The notes beneath the pieces are model-generated. The model ran no database searches and had not been told where the DNA came from. It saw only the letters and a program-made list of their open reading frames with translations. A stretch of DNA of 40,762 nucleotides from Gandjariella thermophila (GTDB lineage Bacteria; Actinomycetota; Actinomycetes; Mycobacteriales; Pseudonocardiaceae): NCBI RefSeq assembly GCF_005405885.1, contig NZ_BJFL01000038.1:1-40762 (forward strand), read 5' to 3'. Shown piece after piece: positions 6,181 through 14,963 of this stretch (positions are counted from its first letter, which is position 1; the number at the start of each line of letters is the position of its first letter). The position numbers and the translations under genes were made by a program.

Positions 6181-7930
6181 AATCAGCAAAGACCCGTGGG
6201 CGACGCTGGACGATCTACTGGGGGTGGAGGTCGCCGACACCGGCGAGGACGGCATTGGACCGGTGGCCTTCTACGGCCGGTGCTCGACCGAGGACAACCA
6301 GGACCCGGAGACGTCGCATGCCTGGCAGTTGGGCAACGCGAGCAAGTTCGTGGAACCGATCGGCGGCACGGTGGTGGCGGAGTTCTTCGACGTGGGGCAG
6401 TCCCGCTCGGTGCCCTGGGAGCGGCGGACGCATGCGAGGCGGCTATTGGATGCGCTGAAGAACCCCAACCGAGGGTGGGATGCGGTTGTGGTGGGGGAGG
6501 GGACGCGGTGCTGGTTCGGCAACCAGTTCTCCCTGATCGCGCCCCGGTTCGCCGCCTATGGTGTGGATCTGTGGGTGCCCGAACTCGGCGGGAAGTTCGA
6601 CGCCCGCAACCCGTCCCACAAGATGCTGATGAGCGTGCTCGGTGGGATGAGCGAGTCCGAACGCCAGCACGTGCAGGCGCGGGTCCGCGCGGCCATGGAT
6701 GCCCAGGTGGTCAACGAGGGACGGCACCAGGGCGGCCGGGCGCCGTACGGCTACGTGGCGGTGGACGGCGGGCCGCACCCGAACCCCCGCAAGGCGGCCG
6801 AGGGCTACCGGCTGCGCGTGCTGGCGATCGATGAACCATCGGCGGCAGTGGTGCGGCGGATCTTCGCCGAGTACCTGGACGGCAACGGTGATCGGGCGAT
6901 CGCGTACGGGCTGAACCGGGATGGGATTCCGTGCCCGTCGGCGCGTCGGCCGGATCAGAATCGGCACCGGCTGGCGGACGGTTGGCAGGGGAGCACGGTC
7001 CGGGCGATTCTGGAGAATCCCCGCTACACGGGCTATGCGTTCTTCGGCCGGTGGTCGAAGCAGGAAACGCTGCTCGACCCGGATGACGTGGCGGCCGGGC
7101 ACGTGACGCGGTTCCGGCGGTCGACTCCTGACCGGGTCGTGCGGTCCCGGCGGCCGGCCCACCCGGCGATCGTGTCGGTGGAGGACTTCACGCAAGCTCA
7201 GTTGCTTCGCCGGTCCCGCGCCGGGGGCGGGATGCGCGGGCTGGCCAAGCTGGAGCGCACCCGGACCACCGGAACCCGGCCATACGTACTCCGGGGACTG
7301 ATCCGCTGCGGGATCTGCCTGCGCAAAATGCAGGGCGCGGTGATCCGCAAGCGGGATGTCTACTACCGCTGCGTGGCCCGGACCCTGGCGCCCGGCTCGA
7401 TGGCGCTGGCCGATCACCCGAAGACGGTGAACCTGCGGGAGGATCAGGTGCTGGAGCCGCTGAACCGGTGGCTCGATGGTCTGTTCGCTCCGGAGAACGT
7501 CGATGGCACGGTGGCGGCGATGGTCGCCTCGCAGACGGAGGCGATCGACGGCCGGACCGCGTACGAGGTGGCGAAGCGGCGGCTTGCCGACGCGGAAGCG
7601 CGGCTACGCCGGTTCCACGATGCGATCGCCTCCGGTGTCGACCCGGCGGCAATGGTGGAGGCGATCAACGACGCGCAGGCGGAGCGGGCCACCGCGCGAG
7701 CCGAGCTGGAGAGAACACCGGCACCGGACGTGCTCACCGATGGCGAGGTGTACGCGCTGGTGGACTACCTCGGCGACGTCGGCGCGACGTTGGCCGATGG
7801 TCGACCGGAGAGCCTGAGCCGTCTCTACGCGAAACTGCGGCTTGAACTGCGGTACGAGCACCACGAGCGGGCCGTCCTGGCGACGGCCGCGCCACGTGTG
7901 GTTAGCGAGCGTGTCCGAGGGGGGACTTGA
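6170..7930 (+). CDS. int: Large serine integrase (site-specific recombinase)
   Basis: A 586-residue protein from GTG 6170, which is preceded by GGGGAGC. The resolvase domain (about 31-185) has YGRCST with catalytic Ser39. A recombinase domain follows (GGRAPYGY near 187, then a LENPRYTGYAFFGRW segment), then a zinc-ribbon region with C380, C383 and C401, then a coiled coil rich in Ala/Arg/Glu (about 465-525). It catalyses integration and, with a directionality factor, excision. The stop codon lies inside the tRNA-Leu gene on the opposite strand, so the last six codons are made of tRNA sequence and the attachment site overlaps the 3' end of int. A TGAAATCA palindrome covers codons 3-6. Confidence 0.92.
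   Translation: MTAEISKDPWATLDDLLGVEVADTGEDGIGPVAFYGRCSTEDNQDPETSHAWQLGNASKFVEPIGGTVVAEFFDVGQSRSVPWERRTHARRLLDALKNPNRGWDAVVVGEGTRCWFGNQFSLIAPRFAAYGVDLWVPELGGKFDARNPSHKMLMSVLGGMSESERQHVQARVRAAMDAQVVNEGRHQGGRAPYGYVAVDGGPHPNPRKAAEGYRLRVLAIDEPSAAVVRRIFAEYLDGNGDRAIAYGLNRDGIPCPSARRPDQNRHRLADGWQGSTVRAILENPRYTGYAFFGRWSKQETLLDPDDVAAGHVTRFRRSTPDRVVRSRRPAHPAIVSVEDFTQAQLLRRSRAGGGMRGLAKLERTRTTGTRPYVLRGLIRCGICLRKMQGAVIRKRDVYYRCVARTLAPGSMALADHPKTVNLREDQVLEPLNRWLDGLFAPENVDGTVAAMVASQTEAIDGRTAYEVAKRRLADAEARLRRFHDAIASGVDPAAMVEAINDAQAERATARAELERTPAPDVLTDGEVYALVDYLGDVGATLADGRPESLSRLYAKLRLELRYEHHERAVLATAAPRVVSERVRGGT
6176..6187. promoter_or_regulatory. GCTGAAATCAGC box within the integrase start
   Basis: The 15-mer from 6176 to 6190 is identical to 2112-2126 upstream of the excisionase gene. 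Here it overlaps the first codons of the integrase, where a bound repressor could block transcription or RNA polymerase passage. The shared core TGAAATCA is at 6178-6185. Confidence 0.6.
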
Positions 7931-7996
7931 ACCCCCACCCCCTTATACGGGGACTAGCACCTCAAGCTAGCGCGTCTGCCGTTCCGCCACTCGGAC
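7912..7996 (-). tRNA. tRNA-Leu (anticodon GAG)
   Basis: Read on the minus strand, the acceptor GTCCGAG (7996-7990) pairs with CTCGGAC (7919-7913), with discriminator A at 7912. The anticodon loop CTTGAGG sits in the GCTAG/CTAGT stem region and gives GAG, for leucine codon CTC. A long variable arm (CCCC...GGGG) fits a class II tRNA. The T arm contains GGTTCAAGTCC. CCA is not encoded. The 3' end overlaps the last 19 bp of the integrase gene on the other strand. The tRNA is intact, so integration left it functional. Confidence 0.93.
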
Positions 7997-8092
7997 CTGC
8001 GGTTTCCCGCGATGAGCAACAGAGTAGCTGATCCACTCCCGGCAACCCAAACTGGGGGTCTCCCGTCACGTTCACGGTGGTAGGAAGGCCGG

Positions 8093-9436
8093 GTGACGAA
8101 CGATCGTAGGGAAGAGCAAGCCGTGGGGCTGCGGCTGGCCGAGGACGAGGTGGTCGGCCTTGCCAGTGACCTCATCCGGATCGACACCACCAACACCGGT
8201 GACCCGGCGACGCTGAAGGGGGAGCGGGCGGCCGCCGAGTACGTGGCGGAGAGGCTGGCCGAGGTCGGCTACGAGACCACCTACGTCGAGTCTGGTGCGC
8301 CGGGCCGAGGCAATCTTGTCGCCCGGCTGCCCGGCGCCGACCCGAGCCGGGGAGCGCTGCTGGTGCACGGACACCTGGACGTGGTCCCGGCCGACGCGAC
8401 GGAGTGGTCGGTGCACCCGTTCTCCGGGGCGGTGCGGGACGGCTACGTCTGGGGCCGCGGCGCGGTGGACATGAAGGACATGCTGGCCATGACGATCGCG
8501 GTGGCCCGGCGGTTGCGACGGGACGGCATCACGCCGCCGCGCGACCTGGTGTTCGCGTTCCTGGCCGACGAGGAGGCCGGCGGTCTGCAGGGCGCCCAGT
8601 GGCTGGTTGACCACCGGCCTGAGCTTTTCGAGGGCTGCACCGAGGCGATCGGCGAGGTTGGCGGGTTCTCCATAACTCTGCGTGACGACGTGCGCGCGTA
8701 CCTGGTGGAGACCGCGGAGAAGGGCATCGCCTGGATGCGGCTGCGGGTCCGGGCCCGCGCCGGGCACGGGTCCATGATCCACGAGGACAATGCGGTCACC
8801 AAGCTGGCCGAGGCGGTGGCCCGGCTGGGCCGGCACCGCTTTCCGCTGGTGCCCACCGACTCGGTCCGCGAGTTCCTGGCGGGTGTGACGGAGCTCACCG
8901 GCCTGGAGTTCCCCGAGGACGACCTGGACGGCGCGGTGGCGAAGCTGGGCGGCATCGCCCGGATCGTCGGTGCCACGCTCCGGGACACCGCCAACCCGAC
9001 CATGCTCGACGCCGGCTACAAGGCGAACGTGATTCCCTCGACGGCCGAGGCCGTGGTGGACTGCCGGGTCCTGCCTGGTCGGCAGGAGGCGTTCCTGCGC
9101 GAGGTGGACGAGCTGATCGGCCCGGACGTGGAGCGGGAGTGGATCGCGAACCTGCCGCCGGTGGAGACCACCTTCGACGGCGCCCTGGTCGACGCCATGG
9201 CGGAGTCGATCCGCGCGGAGGACCCGGAGGCGCGCACCCTGCCCTACACGCTCTCCGGCGGCACGGACGCCAAGGCGTTCAGCCGGTTGGGCATCCGCTG
9301 CTTCGGTTTCGCGCCGCTGCGGCTGCCCCCTGATCTCGACTTCTCGGCGCTGTTCCACGGGGTGGACGAGCGGGTGCCGGTTGATGCGTTGCGGTTCGGC
9401 GTTCGGGTGCTGGACCGCTTCCTGCGTTCCTGCTGA
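8093..9436 (+). CDS. M20-family metallopeptidase (dipeptidase/deacylase type)
   Basis: A 447-residue protein from GTG 8093 with AGGAAGG upstream. It has the M20 di-zinc signature: H94 in HGHLDVVP, D126 in GRGAVDMKDM, and E160-E161 in ADEEAGG as general base and metal ligand. A dimerisation (lid) domain occupies about 215-325, and the late metal-ligand histidine is in FHGVDERVP. Members of this peptidase family cleave dipeptides or N-acyl amino acids; the exact substrate cannot be read from sequence. It has no signal peptide and looks cytosolic. It is a single gene, convergent with the protease-nuclease gene 10 bp away, and is the first chromosomal gene after the tRNA. Confidence 0.9.
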   Translation: MTNDRREEQAVGLRLAEDEVVGLASDLIRIDTTNTGDPATLKGERAAAEYVAERLAEVGYETTYVESGAPGRGNLVARLPGADPSRGALLVHGHLDVVPADATEWSVHPFSGAVRDGYVWGRGAVDMKDMLAMTIAVARRLRRDGITPPRDLVFAFLADEEAGGLQGAQWLVDHRPELFEGCTEAIGEVGGFSITLRDDVRAYLVETAEKGIAWMRLRVRARAGHGSMIHEDNAVTKLAEAVARLGRHRFPLVPTDSVREFLAGVTELTGLEFPEDDLDGAVAKLGGIARIVGATLRDTANPTMLDAGYKANVIPSTAEAVVDCRVLPGRQEAFLREVDELIGPDVEREWIANLPPVETTFDGALVDAMAESIRAEDPEARTLPYTLSGGTDAKAFSRLGIRCFGFAPLRLPPDLDFSALFHGVDERVPVDALRFGVRVLDRFLRSC

Positions 9437-9446
9437 CGCCAGCTGG

Positions 9447-11399
9447 TCACAGCGTGAGCTGCTCGGGGCGGGTGATCTCCATGGCGGTGGTCGCGGCCTC
9501 GAGCCGGTTCAGCGGGTCGGCCTCGGTGAGCGTGCCGAACGACAGCTGGGTGAGATTCTCGATCCGCCGCACCGGCACCTGATAGGTGCGGTAGGCGCCG
9601 TAGTCGAACTCCTCGGGCCGCAGTTCCAGCCCACGGATGAGGTCCTCCTGGCTGAGCAGGTAGCCGGTGGCGGACAGCATGCCGGCCCGCGTCACCATGA
9701 CCACGACCTTCCAGAACTGGCGGGGGAGCTGCACACCGCGGTAGGGGTGGTCGTCCGGGGCGAGGACCGGGCCGGTGAAGACGCTGACCTTGAGGTCGCG
9801 GTTGTCCGCGTTCTCCAGGACGTAGTCCTCCAGCCCCGCCCAGGTGGTCCGGTTCTGGTTGAAGTCCTTGTGCTGCGGCGTGCAGTTGGTGAAGTGGAAG
9901 GTGTCGTCGTTGGCGCCCTTGGCGATCGTGCGCGTACCCCATGCCGGGTCGAGGCGGCGCACCAGGTGGCCACGGTCGAGCGGGTTGTCCCGGTAGACCT
10001 CCTCGCCCGCCTGCTCGTCGGCCGGCACCCTCGGGTCCAGCGACCAGCGGTCCGGCTCGCGGCGCAGCCGCACGCTGGTGTTGCCGTCGATGTTGACCGC
10101 GGTGCAGAAGGCGAGCCGCCGCTGCTTGTTCAGCACCACGCTGAAGTGGTGGTACGGCAGCACGTGGCGGGGAGCGCCGGTGGCCACCCGGTTGACCGCG
10201 GCCAGCGGCACCAGCCGCGGTGGCAGGTTGGGCATCGGCACCGGTTCCGGACCGGCGAGGAAGTTCGGGTCGTAGCCCTCCCGGTTGGCATAGTCGGGGT
10301 CGATCTGGATGGCCTCCCCGACGGCTGGCGGCCCCACGGTGTCGACCGGCTCGGCACCGACCGGCATGGCCTGCGCGACCGCCTGGTGGGGCGCACCGGG
10401 TGCCGGGCGAGGTGCCGGCACGGCGGCGTGCCCGGCGAACACCCGGTCCACCAGCGCCTGCTGCTCCGGCGGGAACTGCTGGCGGCGCAGGAAGCCCAGC
10501 AGCTGGCTGACCCGTACGCCCTCGTTGACAATGCCGCCCATCTCGCCGTGCGCGGGCGCCGGGACACCGGCATGGTGCAGCGCGACGATTTCCCACTGGT
10601 CGTTGAACACCGGGGAGCCGGATGACCCCGGCTCGGTGTCCGTCTCGTAGTGCAGGAACAGGTCGAGCACGTCCACGATGCGGTTCTCCCGCAGCGCGAC
10701 CTGCTTCTTCTCGCCCCTCGGATGCTGCACGATGGTGACGAAGTCGCCGACGATCACCTTGCCCTCGGACTCCGTCAGCCGGTTGAACCCGAACCGGGCC
10801 AGGTCGTCCGGGTCTGCCTTGACCGCGACCAGCGCGACGTCCAGCGTCTCGTCGGCGACGAAGAACCGCGCGGGATCCAGCGCGAAGCTCACCGTCGGCC
10901 GCGGACGGCCGTCCACGCCGTCCTGGTAGTCGAACTCGATGCTGCTCGACTCGGCGGTCCCGGCGTCGGGCAGCACGTGGTGGTTGGTGAGCAGCAGTTC
11001 CGGCGAGACGAGGGAGCCGGTTCCGTAGCCGACCAGCCGGCCGTGCACGTCGCCGATGTTCACCCGGCCCACCGCCTGCGCGGCCGTCGCGCCACCCTCC
11101 AGGTAGCCCACGCCGAGCAGGTCGCTGGTCTGGATGATGCGCTCCAGCACGGCGCCGGCCGCCGCCACCGCGGCGGTGTCCCCGGAGACGATCGCCCTCG
11201 GGTTGATCGGTTGCACGTCCGGTCGGTGCCGGCTCAGCCGGTCGATTCGGGTCGCCACCCGGTGCGGGTCGTCCGCCTGGGCGAGCCCGCCCGGCTCGCG
11301 CAGCATGCCGATTCTCCGGAGGCGCTGGTCGCTCCGGTCGGCCACCCGCGCGGCGACGGCGTTGCGTTGGGTGGGCGGCAGCACCGTGGCCGAATTCAT
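9447..11399 (-). CDS. Trypsin-like protease / NucA-type nuclease fusion
   Basis: A 650-residue protein with two enzymatic domains. A helical N-terminus (1-110) precedes a trypsin-like (S1/V8-like) domain with H141 in LTNHH, D187 in TLDVALV and S260 in EPGSSGSP, a complete triad. After a Pro/Ala-rich linker (about 325-400) comes a DNA/RNA non-specific endonuclease domain (about 410-625) with DRGH at 475-478, N505 in FTNCTPQ, and FNQ...W at 513-520, matching the EndoG/NucA metal and catalytic sites. No signal peptide is seen, so it is probably intracellular. A nuclease held back or released by the attached protease is an attractive idea for a toxin or defence effector, but nothing in the context proves it. 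A GAGGGGA site precedes the ATG. Confidence 0.88.
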   Translation of the reverse strand: MNSATVLPPTQRNAVAARVADRSDQRLRRIGMLREPGGLAQADDPHRVATRIDRLSRHRPDVQPINPRAIVSGDTAAVAAAGAVLERIIQTSDLLGVGYLEGGATAAQAVGRVNIGDVHGRLVGYGTGSLVSPELLLTNHHVLPDAGTAESSSIEFDYQDGVDGRPRPTVSFALDPARFFVADETLDVALVAVKADPDDLARFGFNRLTESEGKVIVGDFVTIVQHPRGEKKQVALRENRIVDVLDLFLHYETDTEPGSSGSPVFNDQWEIVALHHAGVPAPAHGEMGGIVNEGVRVSQLLGFLRRQQFPPEQQALVDRVFAGHAAVPAPRPAPGAPHQAVAQAMPVGAEPVDTVGPPAVGEAIQIDPDYANREGYDPNFLAGPEPVPMPNLPPRLVPLAAVNRVATGAPRHVLPYHHFSVVLNKQRRLAFCTAVNIDGNTSVRLRREPDRWSLDPRVPADEQAGEEVYRDNPLDRGHLVRRLDPAWGTRTIAKGANDDTFHFTNCTPQHKDFNQNRTTWAGLEDYVLENADNRDLKVSVFTGPVLAPDDHPYRGVQLPRQFWKVVVMVTRAGMLSATGYLLSQEDLIRGLELRPEEFDYGAYRTYQVPVRRIENLTQLSFGTLTEADPLNRLEAATTAMEITRPEQLTL

Positions 11400-11813
11400 G
11401 GTTTTGCTTCCCCTCTGTCTCGTCCACGGATCGATTCACCGGTCGGGCGGTCTCCGCGCCAACCGGGTGTCCGAAGGGGACGGTCCGGCGTCGGTTTGTC
11501 GTGTCCCGGGCGCGGAGGAGGCGTGCCGGACGCCACCGCGGAGAACCGTCTTTCCCGTTCTTGGGGGAGCCGACAAACGCAGCCTAACACGGGCACCGGG
11601 CATTTCCCGATTTCCGGTTTTGGTCGGAAACGCATTTCTTTCGCTTGGATGACTCGTTCCGTAGTTGGTGCTCGGTCCGGCACCGCGGGCGCCGGTGCGG
11701 GCCGTCGCCCGCGTGCCGGCGCGGCCGATCTTCTACAAAACCTTGACGTGACCATGGAAGTATGTCGACGATGAGCGTCGATCCGGTCAGCCACGACGAG
11801 GTGGAGGACGACC
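11400..11813. promoter_or_regulatory. Divergent intergenic region between the nuclease fusion and boxC
   Basis: This 414-bp gap has no credible gene. It contains a TTTCCG-N8-CGGAAA inverted repeat at 11611-11630 in a relatively AT-rich patch, a GC-rich patch near 11680-11730, and TACAAAAC at 11734-11741 followed directly by TTGACG-like -35 sequence at 11743-11748. TACAAAAC is also part of the strong inverted repeat upstream of the PaaX-type gene (18600-18607), so it may be a half-site for that regulator. Start points are not identifiable with confidence. Confidence 0.4.
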
Positions 11814-13529
11814 ATGGCAGTCGCCACCGACCGAGAGACGGCGCCCGAGGTCAGGCCGGGCGGTGCCGCGCAGGTGTCGTTCGACGCGCACCCGGACGGC
11901 TACCGGCACTGGAGGCTGCGGCTCGACGGCGAGATCGCCTGGCTGGTGCTCGACGTGGACGAGGCCGCCGGCCTGGTCCCCGGGTACGAGCTGAAGCTGA
12001 ACTCCTACGACCTGGGCGTGGACATCGAGCTCTACGACGCCACCCAGCGGCTGCGGTTCGAACACCCTGAGGTGTGCGCCGTGGTGGTGACCTCTGGCAA
12101 GGACCGGGTGTTCTGCGCGGGGGCGAACATCCGGATGCTGGCCGGCTCGCCGCACGAGTGGAAGGTGAACTTCTGCAAGTTCACCAACGAGACCCGCAAC
12201 GCCATCGAGGACGCCACCGCGCACTCCGGGCAGACCTACCTGGCCGCGGTGAACGGCTCCTGTGCCGGCGGCGGCTACGAGCTGGCGCTGGCCTGCGAGC
12301 GGATCCTGCTGGTGGACGACAACTCCTCGGCGGTGGCGCTGCCGGAGGTGCCGTTACTGGGCGTGCTGCCGGGCACCGGCGGGCTGACCAGGGTGGTGGA
12401 CAAGCGCCGGGTGCGCCGGGACCGCGCCGACGTGTTCGCCACCCGCCCGGACGGCATCCGCGGGCGCACCGCCGTGCAGTGGCGGCTGGTGGACGAGCTG
12501 GTGCCGCCGCGCCGGTTCCACGAGGTGGTGCGGCAGCGGGCGGTCGAGGCCGCGGCGAACTCCTCACGGCCGGCCGGGGCCACCGGGATCGAGCTGACGC
12601 CGTTGCGCCGCGCGGTCACCGAGCACGCCATCAGCTACGACCACGTGGCCGCGGAGTTCGACCGGGCCCGCGGCCTGGTGACCATCACCGTGCGGGTGCC
12701 CGACGAGCCGGCACCGAGCGGCCCCGACGCCATGCACGCCCGTGGCGCGGCGTTCTGGCCGCTGGCGATGACCCGGGAGCTGGACGACCTGATCCTGCGG
12801 CTGCGCACCAACGAGCCGGCGCTGGGCACCTGGGTGATCCGCACGGTTGGCGACCCGGACACCGCGCTCGGCTACGAGAAGCTGCTCACCGACCGCGCCG
12901 GCACGGACTGGCTGGCGAGCGAGATCCTGCACTACTACAAGCGCACGCTGAAGCGGCTGGACGTGACCAGCCGCAGCCTCGTCGCGCTGATCGAACCGGG
13001 CTCCGCCGCGGCGGGCATGCTTTTCGAACTGGCGCTGGCCTGCGACCGGCAGTACATCCTGGACGGTCCACCGATCGACGACGAGGACAGCGACGAGCGC
13101 GCGTCGATCACCCTGTCCGAGGCCAACTTCGGCGCCTTCCCGATGGGTAACGGGCTGTCCCGGCTGGCCTGCCGGTTCTCCGGCGAGGACGAGCACCTGG
13201 CCTGGCTGCGCGGCGAGGTGGGCCGGACGCTGACCCCGGCGGAGGCCAACGAGCTGGGCTTGGTCACCGACGCGCCGGACGACATCGACTGGGAGGACGA
13301 GATCCGCCTGGTCGTCGAGGGGCGGGCCGCGCTGTCGCCGGACGCGCTGTCCGGGATGGAGGCCAACCTTCGGTTCGTCGGGCCGGAAACGATGGAGACC
13401 AAGATCTTCGGACGGTTGTCGGCGTGGCAGAACTGGATCTTCAACCGGCCCAACGCCGCCGGGCCGGACGGTGCGCTGCGCCGCTACGGCACCGGGCAGA
13501 AGGCCGTGTTCGACCGGAAGCGGGTGTGA
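11814..13529 (+). CDS. boxC: Benzoyl-CoA-dihydrodiol lyase
   Basis: A 571-residue protein of the crotonase superfamily with BoxC length and sequence features: DRVFCAGANIRML near 98-110 (oxyanion-hole region), NGSCAGGGYELALACERI near 147-164, LPEVPLLGVLPGTGGLTRV, and the second crotonase-like half with SEANFGAFPMGNGLSRL. BoxC opens 2,3-epoxy-2,3-dihydrobenzoyl-CoA hydrolytically to 3,4-didehydroadipyl-CoA semialdehyde plus formate in aerobic benzoate degradation. The ATG follows GTGGAGGA. It is first in a tight operon with boxB (stop and start adjacent), the CoA ligase and an amidohydrolase. Confidence 0.94.
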   Translation: MAVATDRETAPEVRPGGAAQVSFDAHPDGYRHWRLRLDGEIAWLVLDVDEAAGLVPGYELKLNSYDLGVDIELYDATQRLRFEHPEVCAVVVTSGKDRVFCAGANIRMLAGSPHEWKVNFCKFTNETRNAIEDATAHSGQTYLAAVNGSCAGGGYELALACERILLVDDNSSAVALPEVPLLGVLPGTGGLTRVVDKRRVRRDRADVFATRPDGIRGRTAVQWRLVDELVPPRRFHEVVRQRAVEAAANSSRPAGATGIELTPLRRAVTEHAISYDHVAAEFDRARGLVTITVRVPDEPAPSGPDAMHARGAAFWPLAMTRELDDLILRLRTNEPALGTWVIRTVGDPDTALGYEKLLTDRAGTDWLASEILHYYKRTLKRLDVTSRSLVALIEPGSAAAGMLFELALACDRQYILDGPPIDDEDSDERASITLSEANFGAFPMGNGLSRLACRFSGEDEHLAWLRGEVGRTLTPAEANELGLVTDAPDDIDWEDEIRLVVEGRAALSPDALSGMEANLRFVGPETMETKIFGRLSAWQNWIFNRPNAAGPDGALRRYGTGQKAVFDRKRV

Positions 13530-14954
13530 GTGATGCCGACCGCGATCAACTACCAGGACAAGATCCCGAACAACGTCGACCTGTCCGGGGACCGCCGGCT
13601 GCAGCGCGCCCTGGAGGGCTGGCAGCCGCGGTTCATGAACTGGTGGGCCGAGATGGGGCCGGCGCTGCAGACCCAGGACGTCTACCTGCGCACCGCGGTG
13701 TCCGTCGGCCGGGACGGCTGGGCGCACTTCGGACACGTGGCGCCCGAGGAGTACCGGTGGGGGATCTTCCTGGCCGAACGGGACCCGGATCGGCGCATCG
13801 CCTTCGGCGAGCACCAGGGTGAGCCGGTGTGGCAGCAGGTGCCCGGCGAGTACCGGGCCGACCTGCAGCGGCTGATCGTGGTGCAGGGCGACACCGAGCC
13901 GGCGTCGGTGGAGCAGCAGCGGCTGCTCGGGCTGACCGCGCCGTCCCTGTACGACCTGCGCAACCTCTTCCAGGTCAACGTGGAGGAGGGCCGGCATCTG
14001 TGGGCGATGGTGTACCTGCTGCACGCCTACTTCGGCCGGGAGGGCCGCGAGGAGGCCGAGGCGTTACTGCACCGCAACTCCGGCAGCCCGGACTCGCCGC
14101 GCATCCTCGGCGCGTTCAACGAGGAGACCGCCGACTGGTTGGCGTTCTACATGTTCACCTACTTCACCGACCGGGACGGCAAGTACCAGCTGGGCACGCT
14201 CAAGGAGTCGGCGTTCGACCCGCTGTCGCGCACCTGCGAGTTCATGCTCAAGGAGGAGGCGCACCACATGTTCGTCGGCACCACCGGTGTCGACCGGGTG
14301 GTGCGGCGCTCCGCCGAGCTGATCCGGGAGCACGACACGCTGGACATCGGCCCGCACGGCGGTATTCCGCTGGAGATCATCCAGAAGTACCTGAACTTCC
14401 ACTACAGCGTCTCCCTCGACCTGTTCGGCAGCGAGACCTCCACCAACGCGGCGAACTACTACACCGCCGGGTTGAAGGGCCGCTGGCAGGAGACCCGGCG
14501 CAAGGACGACCACCGGCTCACCGAGGACAGCGTCCTGCTCGACAAGCCGACCGCCGAAGGCACCTGGCAGCAGGAGGAGCTGCCCGCGTTGCTGGCGCTC
14601 AACCTCGACCTGCGGCAGGAGTACATCGCCGACTGCGCCAGCGGCGTCAAGCGGTGGAACAAGATTCTCGCCGAGCACGGCATCGATTTCCGGTTCGCTC
14701 TGCCGCACCCCGGTTTCAACCGCAGGGTCGGGGTCGGCGCCGGGTTCCACGTCACCCCGGACGGCACGATCGTGGACGAGCGGACCTGGGAGGCCGGCCG
14801 GTCCCACTGGCTGCCCACCAGCGAGGACCTCACCTTCGTGCGGTCGCTGATGCACCCCGTCTACGAGCGCGGCAAGATCGCCAGCTGGGTCGCGCCGCCG
14901 CGGAACGGCATCAACGGCAAGCCGTTCGACTACCAATACGTCCACCTTGCCTGA
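13530..14954 (+). CDS. boxB: Benzoyl-CoA 2,3-epoxidase, oxygenase component
   Basis: A 474-residue protein (GTG 13530, directly after the boxC stop; ATG 13533 is equally possible). It is a di-iron carboxylate enzyme: VEEGRH at 151-156 and KEEAHH at 241-246 are the EXXH metal-binding pairs, with further ligands in FNEETADW (197-204). BoxB inserts one oxygen atom into benzoyl-CoA to give the 2,3-epoxide, taking electrons from the reductase BoxA. No boxA gene is present in the window, so the reductase must be encoded elsewhere or be replaced by another flavoprotein. Length and sequence match the BoxB family throughout. Confidence 0.94.
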   Translation: MMPTAINYQDKIPNNVDLSGDRRLQRALEGWQPRFMNWWAEMGPALQTQDVYLRTAVSVGRDGWAHFGHVAPEEYRWGIFLAERDPDRRIAFGEHQGEPVWQQVPGEYRADLQRLIVVQGDTEPASVEQQRLLGLTAPSLYDLRNLFQVNVEEGRHLWAMVYLLHAYFGREGREEAEALLHRNSGSPDSPRILGAFNEETADWLAFYMFTYFTDRDGKYQLGTLKESAFDPLSRTCEFMLKEEAHHMFVGTTGVDRVVRRSAELIREHDTLDIGPHGGIPLEIIQKYLNFHYSVSLDLFGSETSTNAANYYTAGLKGRWQETRRKDDHRLTEDSVLLDKPTAEGTWQQEELPALLALNLDLRQEYIADCASGVKRWNKILAEHGIDFRFALPHPGFNRRVGVGAGFHVTPDGTIVDERTWEAGRSHWLPTSEDLTFVRSLMHPVYERGKIASWVAPPRNGINGKPFDYQYVHLA

Positions 14955-14963
14955 GGTGACGCC

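Noticed and set aside
2100-6200. TraB recognition repeats (clt-type GACCCGGA array)
   Set aside because: Only isolated single matches (for example near 2734 and 6301) were seen, not a cluster of repeats.
9244-11439. Long minus-strand open frame of about 730 codons over the nuclease fusion gene
   Set aside because: It is a +1 shadow of the 9447-11399 gene, rich in Arg/Gly/Pro with no domain; high GC makes such frames common.
11762-12070. 102-codon frame starting before boxC
   Set aside because: Out of frame with boxC, no ribosome site, low-complexity; the boxC ATG at 11814 has a GTGGAGGA site.
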